A stretch of 64,000 nucleotides of DNA from Dietzia cinnamea NBRC 102147 (GTDB lineage Bacteria > Actinomycetota > Actinomycetes > Mycobacteriales > Mycobacteriaceae), in assembly GCF_001571065.1 (NCBI RefSeq), contig NZ_BCSW01000008.1, forward strand, positions 43,004 through 107,003, in the 5' to 3' direction. The first letter of the stretch is position 1; the number at the start of each line of letters is the position of its first letter. A program made the position numbers and the translations under genes. Positions 43,423 through 52,583 of the stretch are shown here, in pieces. Under the pieces are notes generated by a model that searched no databases, was not told the DNA's origin, and saw only the letters and a list, made by a program, of their open reading frames with translations.

Positions 43423-43618
43423 TGTGTTGCACCCGACATTAGACAAAAACCCGCGCCGTGTCTAGACATACCGTCGGTCTTTGTCCAGAAGGCCTCGATG
43501 ATGACGACGACGAGGACCCGCGATCTCCGACCCGGGCCGGAATAGGTCGGGCACCGGCCGGGTTGTACGGAGGTGTCGTCGGTACACCCCTCGACCGGCG
43601 TGAGAGGAGTGGCCCGGC

Positions 43619-45490
43619 TTGTCCATGCACATGGCCGCCATGCGGACGCTGTACCGGGCCGAGAACAACGGCATCTCGCTCGACCGGAGTGTCTTCACCC
43701 GCGAGAACTTCCGCCGGATCGGGCAGTTCGCGCGCCCCCACACCCGGCGGATCGTCGTCTTCCTCATCCTCTCCGTCTTCGGGGCGTCGCTGGCGGTCCT
43801 GACCCCCGTGCTCGCGGGCCGGGTCGTGACCGCGATCGTCGAGGCCTCGCCGGTTCGGGTGGTCGTCGGGCTCGCGGTACTGATCGCCGCGATCGGCGTC
43901 GTCGAGGCGGTCGCGGCCGTGTTCACCCGGTTGTGGTCGGCGCGCATCGGCGAGGGCTTGATCCTCGACCTGCGTCGCGCGGTGTTCGACCACGTACAGA
44001 CGATGCCGGTGGCATTCTTCATGCGGACCCGCACCGGCGCCCTGGTCAGTCGCCTCAACAACGACGTCATGGGTGCCCAGCGGGCCTTCTCCGACACCCT
44101 CTCCGGGGTCGTGTCCAACCTGGTGCAGCTGGTCCTCACCCTGGCGGTGATGGCCGGCATCAACTGGCAGATCACCGTGCTGTCGGTCCTCCTGCTGCCG
44201 ATCTTCCTGTTCCCCGCCCGGTACGTCGGCAGGCGTCTGGCACGACTCCGACGCGAGGCCTCGGACCTCAACGCGTCGATGAACGACCAGATGACCGAGC
44301 GGTTCAACGCCGGTGGGGCGACCCTGGTCAAGCTGTTCGGTCGGCCCTCCGCGGAGTCGGCGGAATTCGCGGCCCGTGCCGGGCGGGTCCGCGGCATCGG
44401 GGTGCGCACCGCGCTGCTCATGAGCGTGTTCATGAACTCGCTGACGCTCGTGTCCACCCTGGCGCTGGCACTGGTCTACGGACTGGGCGGGTGGTTCGCC
44501 CTCAACGGCGGGTTGGACGCCGGGTCGGTCGTCGCGCTGGCGCTGCTGCTCACCCGCCTCTACGGCCCGCTGACGGCGCTGGCCAACGCCCCGATGGACA
44601 TCGTCACGGCCATCGTCAGCTTCGAGCGGGTCTTCGAGGTCCTCGACCTGGAGCCCCTGATCGCCGACGCCCCCGACGCCGTCGACATCCCCGAGGGCCC
44701 CGCGACCATCGAGTTCGACGACGTCCACTTCTCCTACCCCGCGGCGGACAAGATCTCGCTGGCCTCCCTGGAGGAGGTCGCGGTCCTCGACACCCGCGGT
44801 GGGCAGGAGGTGCTGCACGGGATCTCGTTCCGCGCCGCGCCGGGCGAGATGGTCGCGCTCGTCGGGTCGTCGGGAGCCGGGAAGTCGACCATCGCCTCAC
44901 TCCTGCCCCGCCTCTACGACGTCGACTCGGGCGCGGTGCGGGTCGCGGGACTGGACGTGCGTGACGTCACGTCGTCGTCGCTCCGTCGCACGGTCGGCAT
45001 GGTCACCCAGGACGGCCACCTCTTCCACGACACCATCCGGGCGAACCTCACCTTCGCGCGCCCGGAGGTCACCGACGATCTCGTGTGGGACGCCCTGCGC
45101 CGGTCCCGGCTCGAAGGCCTGGTCGCCTCGCTGCCCGACGGTCTCGACACGGTCATCGGTGACCGCGGATACCGGCTGTCGGGTGGAGAACGTCAGCGCC
45201 TGACCATCGCGCGACTGCTCATCGCCGAGCCGTCGGTCGTGGTGTTGGACGAGGCGACGAGTGCGCTGGACTCGACCAACGAGTCCGCGGTCCAGGAGGC
45301 ACTGACCGAGGCGATGTCCGACCGGACGTCCCTGGTGATCGCGCACCGGCTGTCGACCGTCCGGGCCGCGGATCGGATCCTCGTCCTCGAGGCGGGGCAC
45401 GTGGTGGAGTCGGGTACCCACGCCGAGCTGCTCGCGGGCGGCGGACGGTACGCGGAACTGTACGAGACGCAGTTCGCCGACCAGGAGTGA
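43619..45490 (+). CDS. ABC exporter with fused membrane and ATPase domains
   Basis: The protein has 623 residues from TTG 43619, with AGAGGAG 9 bp upstream; ATG 43625 is an alternative. The first 340 residues form a type-IV exporter membrane domain with six helices. The ATPase half has Walker A VGSSGAGKST at about 420, Q-loop VTQDGHLFHD, signature LSGGERQRL at about 521, Walker B SVVVLDEATSALD and the H-loop IAHRLSTV. Substrate is unknown; lipid or peptide export is typical. It is divergent from alkW1. Half-transporters like this usually act as homodimers or with a partner, and none is adjacent. Confidence 0.92.
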   Translation: MSMHMAAMRTLYRAENNGISLDRSVFTRENFRRIGQFARPHTRRIVVFLILSVFGASLAVLTPVLAGRVVTAIVEASPVRVVVGLAVLIAAIGVVEAVAAVFTRLWSARIGEGLILDLRRAVFDHVQTMPVAFFMRTRTGALVSRLNNDVMGAQRAFSDTLSGVVSNLVQLVLTLAVMAGINWQITVLSVLLLPIFLFPARYVGRRLARLRREASDLNASMNDQMTERFNAGGATLVKLFGRPSAESAEFAARAGRVRGIGVRTALLMSVFMNSLTLVSTLALALVYGLGGWFALNGGLDAGSVVALALLLTRLYGPLTALANAPMDIVTAIVSFERVFEVLDLEPLIADAPDAVDIPEGPATIEFDDVHFSYPAADKISLASLEEVAVLDTRGGQEVLHGISFRAAPGEMVALVGSSGAGKSTIASLLPRLYDVDSGAVRVAGLDVRDVTSSSLRRTVGMVTQDGHLFHDTIRANLTFARPEVTDDLVWDALRRSRLEGLVASLPDGLDTVIGDRGYRLSGGERQRLTIARLLIAEPSVVVLDEATSALDSTNESAVQEALTEAMSDRTSLVIAHRLSTVRAADRILVLEAGHVVESGTHAELLAGGGRYAELYETQFADQE

Positions 45491-45505
45491 CCCGCGGCCG
45501 GCCGG

Positions 45506-46435
45506 TCAGCTCTCCAGGTGCAGGCCGAGCTCGCGGGCGGCCAGCGCGGCGTACTTCGAGGTCTGCTCGAAGGCGCCCTCGAGGGGGTTGGCGTCGGTGA
45601 CGTCGGCGATCTCGGCCCAGCGCTCGGCCACCACCTCGGGGGTCCGCGCACCCTCGGGCAGGTAGACGCCACGGCTCTCGACCATCTGCGACACCGCGAA
45701 CACACCGGCGCCGGCCCCGAGGATCGTCTTGGTGGGGGCGTCCTCGCTGACCATGAACAGGGCGCCCGGCGCGATGGTCTCGGGACCCATGATGTCCAGC
45801 ACCCGCTGGGGCAGCAGGTCCTCGGTCATGCGGGTCGCGGCCGTCGGAGCGATGGAATTGACCTTGATGTTCTTCTTCTCGCCCTCGATGGCCAGGACGT
45901 TCATCAGGCCGACCAGTCCCGACTTGGCCGCGGCGTAGTTGGCCTGGCCGAAGTTGCCGTAGATTCCGGAGGAGGACGTGGTCATGAGGATGCGGCCGTA
46001 GCCGGCCTCGGCCATGTGCGGCCAGACCGCCTTGGTGCAGTTCACCGAGCCCATGAGGTGGACCTCGATGACCTTGCGGAAGTCGGCGATGTCCATCTTG
46101 GCGAAGGACTTGTCGCGCAGGATGCCGGCGTTGTTGATGAGGATGTCGATCCGGCCCCACTTCTCCATGACCGTCGACACCATGGCCTCGACCGCCGCCT
46201 CGTCGGTGATGTCGCTGCCGTCCACGATCGCCTCGCCGCCGGCCGCGGTGATCTCCTCGACGACCTGCTGCGCCAGCGACGGCGACCCGCCCTCACCGCG
46301 GACGTCGCCACCGAGGTCGTTGACGACGACCTTGGCACCACGCTCGGCCAGCGCGAGGGCGTACGCGCGGCCCAGGCCGCCGGCCGCACCGGTGACGATC
46401 GCGACGCGATCGGTGAACTCGATGGTCTTGGTCAA
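45506..46435 (-). CDS. SDR 3-hydroxyacyl-CoA dehydrogenase-like enzyme
   Basis: The protein has 309 residues. The cofactor motif TGAAGGLGRAYAL is followed by VVVNDLGGDVRGEGGS, a loop insertion typical of the 3-hydroxyacyl-CoA dehydrogenase domain of peroxisomal multifunctional enzyme type 2 and its bacterial relatives. NNAGILRD and the catalytic Ser (TTSSSGIYG) and YAAAK complete the set. No hydratase or sterol-carrier domain is fused. It probably oxidises a 3-hydroxyacyl-CoA in fatty-acid or steroid side-chain breakdown. The C-terminal 60 residues contain LEGAFEQTSKY, seen in actinobacterial members. It converges with the ABC exporter gene. Confidence 0.9.
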   Translation of the reverse strand: MTKTIEFTDRVAIVTGAAGGLGRAYALALAERGAKVVVNDLGGDVRGEGGSPSLAQQVVEEITAAGGEAIVDGSDITDEAAVEAMVSTVMEKWGRIDILINNAGILRDKSFAKMDIADFRKVIEVHLMGSVNCTKAVWPHMAEAGYGRILMTTSSSGIYGNFGQANYAAAKSGLVGLMNVLAIEGEKKNIKVNSIAPTAATRMTEDLLPQRVLDIMGPETIAPGALFMVSEDAPTKTILGAGAGVFAVSQMVESRGVYLPEGARTPEVVAERWAEIADVTDANPLEGAFEQTSKYAALAARELGLHLES

Positions 46436-46508
46436 TTGGGGGCTCCTTTATCGAGGGTAGGGAACGTGATTGGTGGTCTGGTGGGGGGCGCGGGCCCCGT
46501 CCGGCGCG

Positions 46509-47831
46509 TCAGCCCAGCTCGCCGCGCACGAACGACTCGTACGCGGGCAGGTCGAGGAAGCCGTGACCGGACAGGCCGATCACGATCGACGGCCCGGTCC
46601 CGGCCTCGCCGGCGTGCTCGCGGGCCTTCGCCATGGCGCCGGCCAGTGCATGGGTCGACTCGGGGGCTGGAACGATGCCCTCCGCCTTGGCGAACTCGAC
46701 GCCGGCCGCGAACGCGACGTTCTGCTCCACCGCCATCGAGTCGAGCAGGCCGAGGTGCTTGACGTGGCTGACCAGCGGCGCCATGCCGTGATAGCGCAGG
46801 CCGCCGGAGTGGATGGGATCCGGGACGAAGTCCTGGCCGAGGGTGTACATCTTCATCAGCGGGGTCAGGCCGGCGACGTCACCGTGGTCGTAGCGGAACT
46901 CGCCCTCCGTCAGCGACGGGCAGGCCGTGGGCTCGACCGCGACGATCTCGGTCTTCGCGCCGGCGAGGTTCTCCCGGATGAACGGGAACGCCAGCCCGGC
47001 GAGGTTGGAGCCACCGCCGGCGCACCCGTACACGTAGTCCGGCGCGCCCTCGCCGAACACCGCCAGCTGCGTGATGGCCTCCTCGCCGATCACGGTCTGG
47101 TGCAGGCACACGTGGTTGAGCACCGAGCCCAGGGAGTAACGGGTCTCGGGATCCGCGGCGGCCACCTCCACGGCCTCGGACACGGCCATGCCGAGAGATC
47201 CCGGGGTGTCGGGGTCCTTGGCGAGGAGCGCGCGACCGGCCTCGGTGAGGTCGGACGGGCTCGGGTGCACGGACGCCCCGAAGGTCTCCATGAGCATGCG
47301 CCGGTACGGCTTGGAGTGGAAGGAGGCCTTGACCTGCCACACCTCGACCTCGATCCCGAAGGCCTGCCCGGCGAACGCCAGCGACGCACCCCACTGGCCG
47401 GCGCCGGTCTCGGTGGTCAGCTTGGTGATGCCCTCGGCGGCGTTGTAGTACGCCTGCGCGACCGCGGTGTTCGGCTTGTGTGAACCGACGGGGCTGGTGC
47501 CCTCGTACTTGTAGTAGACGCGGGCGGAGGTGCCCAGCGCCTTCTCGAGACGCCGTGCACGGATGAGCGGCGACGGCCGCCACAGCCGGTAGATCTCCCG
47601 GACCGCTTCCGGGATCTCGATGTACCGTTCCGGGGTCACCTCCTGCTCGATGAGCGCCATCGGGAACAGGGGCGCCAGGTCCTCGGGACCGAGCGGCTCC
47701 TTGGTTCCGGGGTGCAGGTGGGGCGCCATCGCCTCGGGCAGGTCGGCCTGGATGTTGTACCAGTGCGTCGGCATCTCGTTCTCGGGCAGGAGAGCCTTGA
47801 CCAGCGGGACGGAGGGGGCGGCAGACGTCAT
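46509..47831 (-). CDS. TrpB2-like pyridoxal-phosphate enzyme
   Basis: The protein has 440 residues. The PLP lysine is in [19 protein letters not shown] (about residue 118), [10 protein letters not shown] contacts the substrate and [10 protein letters not shown] binds the phosphate (about 274). The N-terminal 60 residues ([11 protein letters not shown]) and the overall length are those of the stand-alone TrpB2 group rather than TrpB1 paired with TrpA, and no trpA is present here. TrpB2 enzymes condense indole with serine or act on related substrates. It lies 74 bp upstream in transcription of the SDR gene and may not share its pathway. Confidence 0.9.
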   Translation of the reverse strand: MTSAAPSVPLVKALLPENEMPTHWYNIQADLPEAMAPHLHPGTKEPLGPEDLAPLFPMALIEQEVTPERYIEIPEAVREIYRLWRPSPLIRARRLEKALGTSARVYYKYEGTSPVGSHKPNTAVAQAYYNAAEGITKLTTETGAGQWGASLAFAGQAFGIEVEVWQVKASFHSKPYRRMLMETFGASVHPSPSDLTEAGRALLAKDPDTPGSLGMAVSEAVEVAAADPETRYSLGSVLNHVCLHQTVIGEEAITQLAVFGEGAPDYVYGCAGGGSNLAGLAFPFIRENLAGAKTEIVAVEPTACPSLTEGEFRYDHGDVAGLTPLMKMYTLGQDFVPDPIHSGGLRYHGMAPLVSHVKHLGLLDSMAVEQNVAFAAGVEFAKAEGIVPAPESTHALAGAMAKAREHAGEAGTGPSIVIGLSGHGFLDLPAYESFVRGELG

Positions 47832-47868
47832 GTGTGTCCTCGGAAGCGATCGAAGGGTGAGCCTGGTC

Positions 47869-48351
47869 TCATCCTAGGAGGTCGCGTCGCATGGGCAGAT
47901 GGGGGATCCGTCCGTCGATGTAGTCCTGTCCGCACCGGACGAATCCGAACTGCTCGTACCACCGCTCGAGGTGGGCCTGGGCCCCGATCTCGACCGGCCG
48001 GTCACCGCACAGTTCCAACGCCCGGCGGATCAGGTCGGCCGCGATACCCCGGCCCCGCCACGACGGTGCCGTACACACGCGCCCGACGTGCATGAGTCCG
48101 TCGGCGGCGTCGTCTGCGAAGACGCGCAGTGTCGCCACGAGTTCACCGCCCGACCCCCGCGCGAGGAGATGTGTGGTGCCGGGGTCGGCGTCGACGTCGT
48201 CGATCTCGGCGTACGGGCAGTCCTGCTCGGCCACGAAGACGTCCACGCGCAGTCGGTACAGCGCGTGGACGTCCAGTGGGCCCAGTTCCTCGAGGGCCGA
48301 CGCGGAGATCTCGAGCGCCGGGTCGTGGGCCGACGCGTCGGATCGGCTCAT
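47869..48351 (-). CDS. GNAT acetyltransferase, ElaA-like
   Basis: The protein has 160 residues. The ElaA/GNAT pattern is present: [39 protein letters not shown], then [25 protein letters not shown], where the RGRGIA loop binds acetyl-CoA, and [16 protein letters not shown] near the end. The acceptor substrate is unknown. It overlaps the neighbouring gene by 4 bp (ATGA), suggesting a two-gene unit. Confidence 0.88.
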   Translation of the reverse strand: MSRSDASAHDPALEISASALEELGPLDVHALYRLRVDVFVAEQDCPYAEIDDVDADPGTTHLLARGSGGELVATLRVFADDAADGLMHVGRVCTAPSWRGRGIAADLIRRALELCGDRPVEIGAQAHLERWYEQFGFVRCGQDYIDGRIPHLPMRRDLLG

Positions 48352-49097
48352 GCGCCGGTGGTGTTGCCGTCCGTGGTCTGACCGCCCGTCGAGGTGTCGT
48401 CCCCCGCGGCGTCATCGGAGGGCTGCGGCGCGGAACCGGCAGCGGGGCCGGGCGCGGCGCTGCCCGCGGCCGGGGAGGACTCGGCGGACTGGTCGGCGGG
48501 GCCCTCGGGATCCGGGGACTCGATGGTCAGGTCCTCGCCCGTCTCCGAATCCTCGGACTCACGGGCGTCCGGGCCCGTGGATCCGGCCGCGTCACCCCGG
48601 GAGTCGGCGGCCGCCTCGGCCGGCGTGGGCGTCCGCGGCGGAGCCGGGGTGGGCTTGGGCGCCGGCGGGGAGGAGGGAGCGGGCGAACCCGGGTCGCGCA
48701 GGAAGTACGCGGTGGCGCCGACGACGGCGGCACCGCCGACGAGTCCCACGATCCACAGCGGCGCGAAGCGACGCAGCGGGCTGCGCTTCTCCTGCGGCGT
48801 GGCGAGGGCGGAGGTCTTCTCGCGCAGGGAGTCGGCGTGCTGGCGGGCGTCGGCCGCGAGGTCACCGAGGATCTCCGCCTGCTCCGCGCGGCGCTCACGG
48901 AGCACCTGGATGCCGCGGCTTGCTCCGAAGAGGGCGAGCCCGACGGGGCCCCGGGTGGCGGCGACGGCGGCCTCGCCGAGGAACCGCGGGTCCTTGAGGT
49001 CGAACGCCTTGCGCGCGGCGGTCCCGGCCTTGTTCAGGTCCTTGTCCGCCTGCTTGACGGCCTTGCGGTGGGCGGCGCGATCGCTTCGTGTGCTCAT
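48348..49097 (-). CDS. Hypothetical bitopic membrane protein
   Basis: The protein has 249 residues from ATG 49097. Residues 1-90 are charged and helical ([42 protein letters not shown]), with a probable membrane helix [22 protein letters not shown] at about 110-132. The remaining 115 residues are a disordered Pro/Ala/Asp/Ser-rich tail. No named family is recognised. It is divergent from ppiA and coupled to the acetyltransferase gene, an arrangement found near the ppiA locus of related actinobacteria. Confidence 0.75.
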   Translation of the reverse strand: MSTRSDRAAHRKAVKQADKDLNKAGTAARKAFDLKDPRFLGEAAVAATRGPVGLALFGASRGIQVLRERRAEQAEILGDLAADARQHADSLREKTSALATPQEKRSPLRRFAPLWIVGLVGGAAVVGATAYFLRDPGSPAPSSPPAPKPTPAPPRTPTPAEAAADSRGDAAGSTGPDARESEDSETGEDLTIESPDPEGPADQSAESSPAAGSAAPGPAAGSAPQPSDDAAGDDTSTGGQTTDGNTTGA

Positions 49098-49177
49098 GTG
49101 ACGATGGTGGCACAGCGCTCGGACACCGACCACCACCTCGCCGACATCGGTTCCACCATCGTGGCAGGATGGGACAC

Positions 49178-49699
49178 GTGAGCATCGCAACGCAGAAGGC
49201 AACCATCCACACCAACCGGGGCGACATCGTCGTCGAGCTGTACGGCAACCACGCCCCGGAGACCGTGCAGAACTTCGTCGGGCTGGCCGACGGCTCCAAG
49301 GAGTACTCCCAAGCCAACGCCAAGGGGGAGAAGACCGGCCCGTTCTACGACGGCTCCATCTTCCACCGCGTCATCTCCGGCTTCATGATCCAGGGCGGCG
49401 ACCCCACGGGCACCGGCCGCGGCGGCCCGGGTTACCAGTTCAAGGACGAGTTCCACCCGGAGCTGCAGTTCTCCGAGCCCTACCTGCTGGCCATGGCCAA
49501 CGCCGGACCGGGCACCAACGGTTCGCAGTTCTTCATCACGGTCGGCCCCACGCCGCACCTGAACAACCGCCACACCATCTTCGGCAAGGTCGCCGACGAG
49601 GACTCCCGCAAGGTCGTCGACGCCATCGCCACCACCCGTACCGGTGCGATGGACCGCCCGACCGAGGACGTCGTGATCGAGTCGATCGAGATCTCCTGA
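49178..49699 (+). CDS. ppiA: Cyclophilin-type peptidyl-prolyl isomerase
   Basis: The protein has 173 residues from GTG 49178, with AGGATGGG as ribosome site; ATG 49169 adds three residues. Cyclophilin motifs are complete: [31 protein letters not shown] with the catalytic Arg, [16 protein letters not shown] and [11 protein letters not shown]. It is cytoplasmic, with no signal peptide. In mycobacteria the orthologue ppiA sits in the same order before the rhomboid, crgA and kinase genes, which supports both the name and the chromosomal location. Confidence 0.95.
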   Translation: MSIATQKATIHTNRGDIVVELYGNHAPETVQNFVGLADGSKEYSQANAKGEKTGPFYDGSIFHRVISGFMIQGGDPTGTGRGGPGYQFKDEFHPELQFSEPYLLAMANAGPGTNGSQFFITVGPTPHLNNRHTIFGKVADEDSRKVVDAIATTRTGAMDRPTEDVVIESIEIS

Positions 49700-49787
49700 C
49701 CGACCTCCCCGGCCGGTCGGCGGCGCGGGTCCCGGGACACACGGACCCGCGCCGCACGTCTATCCGCAGCACGACGAACCGGGAGCC

Positions 49788-50522
49788 ATGAGCATCCAGA
49801 CCCACCGCGGTGGCGCGGTCTCGCGTTTCTTCCGCCTCCAGCCGGTCACGGCGTGGCTCATCACCGCCAATCTCGCCGTCTACGTCGCCACCGCGGCGCA
49901 GGCGCGCAGCATCATGGCGAACAGCGCCTCGGCCCTGTTCGAGGCCACGGCCCTGTTCCCGCCGATGGTGGCGGTCCGCGACGAGTGGTGGCGGCTGCTC
50001 ACCTCGGCGTTCCAGCATTTCGGTCCGATGCACCTGCTGCTCAACATGTACATGCTGTGGATCCTCGGTCTGGGGATCGAGCGCAGCATCGGGCACGCCC
50101 GGTTCCTCGGTCTCTACCTCGTCTCCGCCCTCGGTGGGTCCGTGGCGGTGATGTTCACCAGCCAGAACGCGCTCACCGCCGGCGCCTCCGGGGCCATCTT
50201 CGGGCTGATGGGGGCATACGCCATCGTCGCGATGTCCCTGCGCCTCGACGTCAAGGGCATCGGGTTGCTGCTCGTACTCAACATCGGCGTCAGCTTCCTC
50301 GTCCCCGGGGTTTCGCTGGGCGCGCATCTCGGCGGGCTCGCGGTGGGCGCGGTCGCCGCCGTCGCGCTGGTGGTGCTGCCGCGGCGCCTGCCCCCCCGTG
50401 TGGGTCGCGGGGGGCGGGAGGTCGTGTCGTGGACCGCGTACCTCGTCGTCGTCGTCCTCGTCGGGCTCGCCGCGTGGTACGCGGCGGAGTCCATGACCGC
50501 GGGGTTCGTCGTCCTCCGCTGA
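49788..50522 (+). CDS. Rhomboid-family intramembrane serine protease
   Basis: The protein has 244 residues with six or seven hydrophobic helices. The catalytic serine lies in GASGAIFGLMGAYA (about 134) and the partner histidine in GAHLGGLAVGAVAA (about 179). The helix-2 HLLLNMYMLWILGLGIER motif is also typical. It cleaves substrates within the membrane; the targets are unknown. The position between ppiA and the PH-domain gene is conserved in this order of bacteria. Confidence 0.92.
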   Translation: MSIQTHRGGAVSRFFRLQPVTAWLITANLAVYVATAAQARSIMANSASALFEATALFPPMVAVRDEWWRLLTSAFQHFGPMHLLLNMYMLWILGLGIERSIGHARFLGLYLVSALGGSVAVMFTSQNALTAGASGAIFGLMGAYAIVAMSLRLDVKGIGLLLVLNIGVSFLVPGVSLGAHLGGLAVGAVAAVALVVLPRRLPPRVGRGGREVVSWTAYLVVVVLVGLAAWYAAESMTAGFVVLR

Positions 50523-50589
50523 GCCCCGCCGGCCCCGCCCCGCTGCCCGGCGCCGCCGCCGCGCCATCTCGCTGCCCTCCCGCCCGTGG

Positions 50590-50637
50590 CTACGTGTCGC
50601 CGCGCCGGCCGCACCTACGTGTCGCCGCGCCGGCCGC
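50590..50637. repeat. Tandem 25-bp repeat across the stop of the PH-domain gene
   Basis: CTACGTGTCGCCGCGCC plus GGCCGC occurs at 50590-50612 and again at 50615-50637, a period of 25 bp. The right copy contains the TAG stop and the last seven or eight codons of the minus-strand PH-domain gene; the left copy lies just beyond the stop. It looks like a recent slippage or duplication event. Confidence 0.85.
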
Positions 50638-51082
50638 CGAACCCCAGCCGCGTGAGCGTCTCCGCGACGTCGCGCGGATCGGTGCCCAGATCGAGCCGGG
50701 TGAACACGTCGAGCTGCTCGCGGCCGCGCTCGTCGGTGTACTCCAGCCTCATCATGTGCTGCCGCACGCCCCACCGGGCCGAGCCGAGGGCGCGCACCTC
50801 CACCACCTCGGACCGGGGCACGAACATCACCCGTCCGAGCGTGGCGATCGCCAGCTGCCCGTCGACGACCTCGATCCGCGGCCGCCGCAGTAACTGGGAC
50901 ACCCCGGACGGGATGAGGAACAGCGCCGCCAGGCCGGTGAGCAGCAACGCGAGCGGTTCCTGGCGCTGCAGTCCGAGCACCACCAGCAACACTCCCGCGG
51001 CGATCTGCACGCCCGGCCACACCATGCCCGGCGACCACGACACCGCCCTGGGCTCCCCTCCGGAGACCGCCTCACCACTCAC
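50615..51082 (-). CDS. PH-domain membrane protein
   Basis: The protein has 155 residues from GTG 51082. Two hydrophobic helices (WPGVQIAAGVLLVVLG and EPLALLLTGLAALFLIPSGV) are followed by a bacterial PH-like domain (RIEVVDGQLAIATLGRVMFVPRSEVVEVRALG). It resembles Rv0010c of M. tuberculosis in position and layout. Function is unknown. The stop lies inside a 25-bp tandem repeat. Confidence 0.85.
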   Translation of the reverse strand: MSGEAVSGGEPRAVSWSPGMVWPGVQIAAGVLLVVLGLQRQEPLALLLTGLAALFLIPSGVSQLLRRPRIEVVDGQLAIATLGRVMFVPRSEVVEVRALGSARWGVRQHMMRLEYTDERGREQLDVFTRLDLGTDPRDVAETLTRLGFGGRRGDT

Positions 51083-51096
51083 ACGCCCATCCTCCC

Positions 51097-51240
51097 TTAT
51101 CCACAGGCGTTATCCACACTGTGGAGGAATAACACGCGTGGAGTTCGAAAGTCGTTCGAGTCGGAGCGGGCCCGACCTGCGGTGTCGACCTCGTCGTCGT
51201 CCCACAGGCTTTATCCCCAGTGTGGAGGGAGTTGTCCACA
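51097..51240. other. Cluster of DnaA-box-like sequences
   Basis: Two perfect TTATCCACA boxes (51097-51105 and 51110-51118, 13 bp apart, same strand) are followed by TTATCCCCA (51211-51219) and TTGTCCACA (51232-51240), the actinobacterial form. Weaker complement-strand sites (TGTGGAAAA 51369-51377, TGTGGAAAG 51381-51389, TGTGGAGAA 51417-51425) continue to the crgA end. The gap is non-coding. Confidence 0.7.
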
Positions 51241-51300
51241 GTGTGTGAGGGGTGTGGAGGAGCGGGGTCACTGTGGTTGGCGGCCTTGCGATCGGGCTGT

Positions 51301-51370
51301 TGACCTGCACAAATAGACACATTTCGGAGAAAATGCAGGTCACCCCCCGCGTCGTGCGGGGGGTGACCTG
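51301..51370. repeat. Overlapping inverted repeats with an AT-rich loop
   Basis: TGACCTGCA (51301-51309) and its complement TGCAGGTCA (51334-51342) enclose a 24-bp AT-rich loop. The right arm is reused by a perfect 15-bp stem (51336-51350 with 51356-51370, loop GTCGT), GC-rich and able to extrude as a cruciform or act as a bidirectional terminator. The two folds exclude each other. Confidence 0.75.
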
Positions 51371-51428
51371 TGGAAAAGCCTGTGGAAAGCGCGGGTGCGC
51401 CTCCCCGGCGGGGGTCTGTGGAGAACCG

Positions 51429-51695
51429 TCAGCGCCAGTTCATCGTCATGAGCAGCCCGACGACGGCCACACCGAAGCCGATCGCGAAGTTCTGCCACGT
51501 CTCCAGATCGCGCATGAACGGGATCTTCTCCCCGGCGATGTAGTACGTGACCAGCCACAGCAGTCCGACGATCATCAGACCTAGCATGAGCACGAGGTAC
51601 CAGCGCGCCGTCGGGGTCCCCTTGACCTTGACGGGGGTGCGGCTGACGGCCGCGTCGGTGTACTCGGTCTTGGACCGGACCTTTGACTTGGGCAT
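51429..51695 (-). CDS. crgA: Cell division protein CrgA
   Basis: The protein has 88 residues. A basic N-terminus (MPKSKVRSK) is followed by two membrane helices, [26 protein letters not shown] and [19 protein letters not shown], with the conserved YY and IPFM loop of CrgA. It helps place FtsZ and peptidoglycan synthases at the septum. The position next to trpG/pabA and the kinase genes is the same as in mycobacteria. A gap of 86 bp separates it from the divergent amidotransferase gene. Confidence 0.95.
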   Translation of the reverse strand: MPKSKVRSKTEYTDAAVSRTPVKVKGTPTARWYLVLMLGLMIVGLLWLVTYYIAGEKIPFMRDLETWQNFAIGFGVAVVGLLMTMNWR

Positions 51696-51781
51696 TTCAG
51701 TCCTCGTGGTGGGGGATGTCGGGGCGAGTCTACCAAGCCCACCGGAGACGCTCCCCGGCCCGAGGGCAGTACGCTGCGTCT

Positions 51782-52462
51782 ATGCGCATTCTCGTCGTCG
51801 ACAACTACGACAGCTTCGTCTACAACCTGGTCCAGTACCTGGGCCAGTTGGGCGCGACGTGCGACGTGTGGAGGAACGACGACCTCAGGCTCGCCGGCCC
51901 GGACGGCCGCTACGACCCGGCCGGTCTGGAACGCGTCATCGGCGGATACGACGGCGTCCTGCTCAGCCCGGGGCCCGGAACGCCTGGCCGGGCGGGTGCC
52001 ACGATTCCGCTGATCGGGGTCTGTGGCCGCGCGGGCGTGCCCGTGCTGGGCGTGTGCCTGGGGCACCAGGCGATCGGTGAGGCGTTCGGCGCGACCGTCG
52101 ACCGCGCCGCCGAGCTCATGCACGGCAAGACGAGCCGGGTCACGCACGACGACTCCGGCGTCCTCGCCGGCATCCCCAGCCCGTTCACGGCCACGCGCTA
52201 CCACTCGCTGACCGTGCTGCCCGAGACGATCCCGGACGCCCTCGTGCCGACGGCGTGGACGGAGTCGGGGCTGGTCATGGCGATGCGGCACCGCGACATG
52301 CCCGTCCACGGCGTGCAGTTTCACCCCGAGTCGGTGATGAGCGACGGCGGGCACCGCATGCTCGCCAACTGGCTGGGGATGTGCGGGGAGCGTCCGTCCG
52401 AGACCCTGGTGACGCGGCTGGAGTCGGAGCTCGACCGGACCCGCGGCGCCGCCCTCGCCTGA
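51782..52462 (+). CDS. Anthranilate/aminodeoxychorismate synthase glutamine amidotransferase
   Basis: The protein has 226 residues from ATG 51782; the frame extending to 51683 overlaps crgA. The class-I amidotransferase triad is visible: Cys in LGVCLGHQAIGEAFG (about 90), and His-x-Glu in HGVQFHPESVMSDGG (about 180). ILVVDNYDSFVYNLVQYLGQLG opens the fold. It supplies ammonia to TrpE or PabB for tryptophan or folate synthesis; which partner is used cannot be told. It corresponds to Rv0013, annotated trpG. Confidence 0.93.
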   Translation: MRILVVDNYDSFVYNLVQYLGQLGATCDVWRNDDLRLAGPDGRYDPAGLERVIGGYDGVLLSPGPGTPGRAGATIPLIGVCGRAGVPVLGVCLGHQAIGEAFGATVDRAAELMHGKTSRVTHDDSGVLAGIPSPFTATRYHSLTVLPETIPDALVPTAWTESGLVMAMRHRDMPVHGVQFHPESVMSDGGHRMLANWLGMCGERPSETLVTRLESELDRTRGAALA

Positions 52463-52583
52463 CCGCGGCCGGATGGCGCGAGCCGTCACTTCGGTCAGCG
52501 AATCCCCAGGACGTGGTTCGGCGAACCGTGCAGAAGCGACGCCTGACCGCTGCACGCCGCGCGCGGGGCGGGCGACCGGCCGG

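Noticed and set aside
49536..51038. 500-codon minus-strand frame opposite the rhomboid gene
   Set aside because: It covers ppiA, rhomboid and the PH-domain gene in the wrong frame and shows no domain; the real genes in the region are clear.
51083..51428. Calling this gap the chromosomal origin oriC
   Set aside because: DnaA-box-like sites are clear, but dnaA and dnaN are not in the window and no skew data can be computed by eye. I report it only as a DnaA-box cluster.
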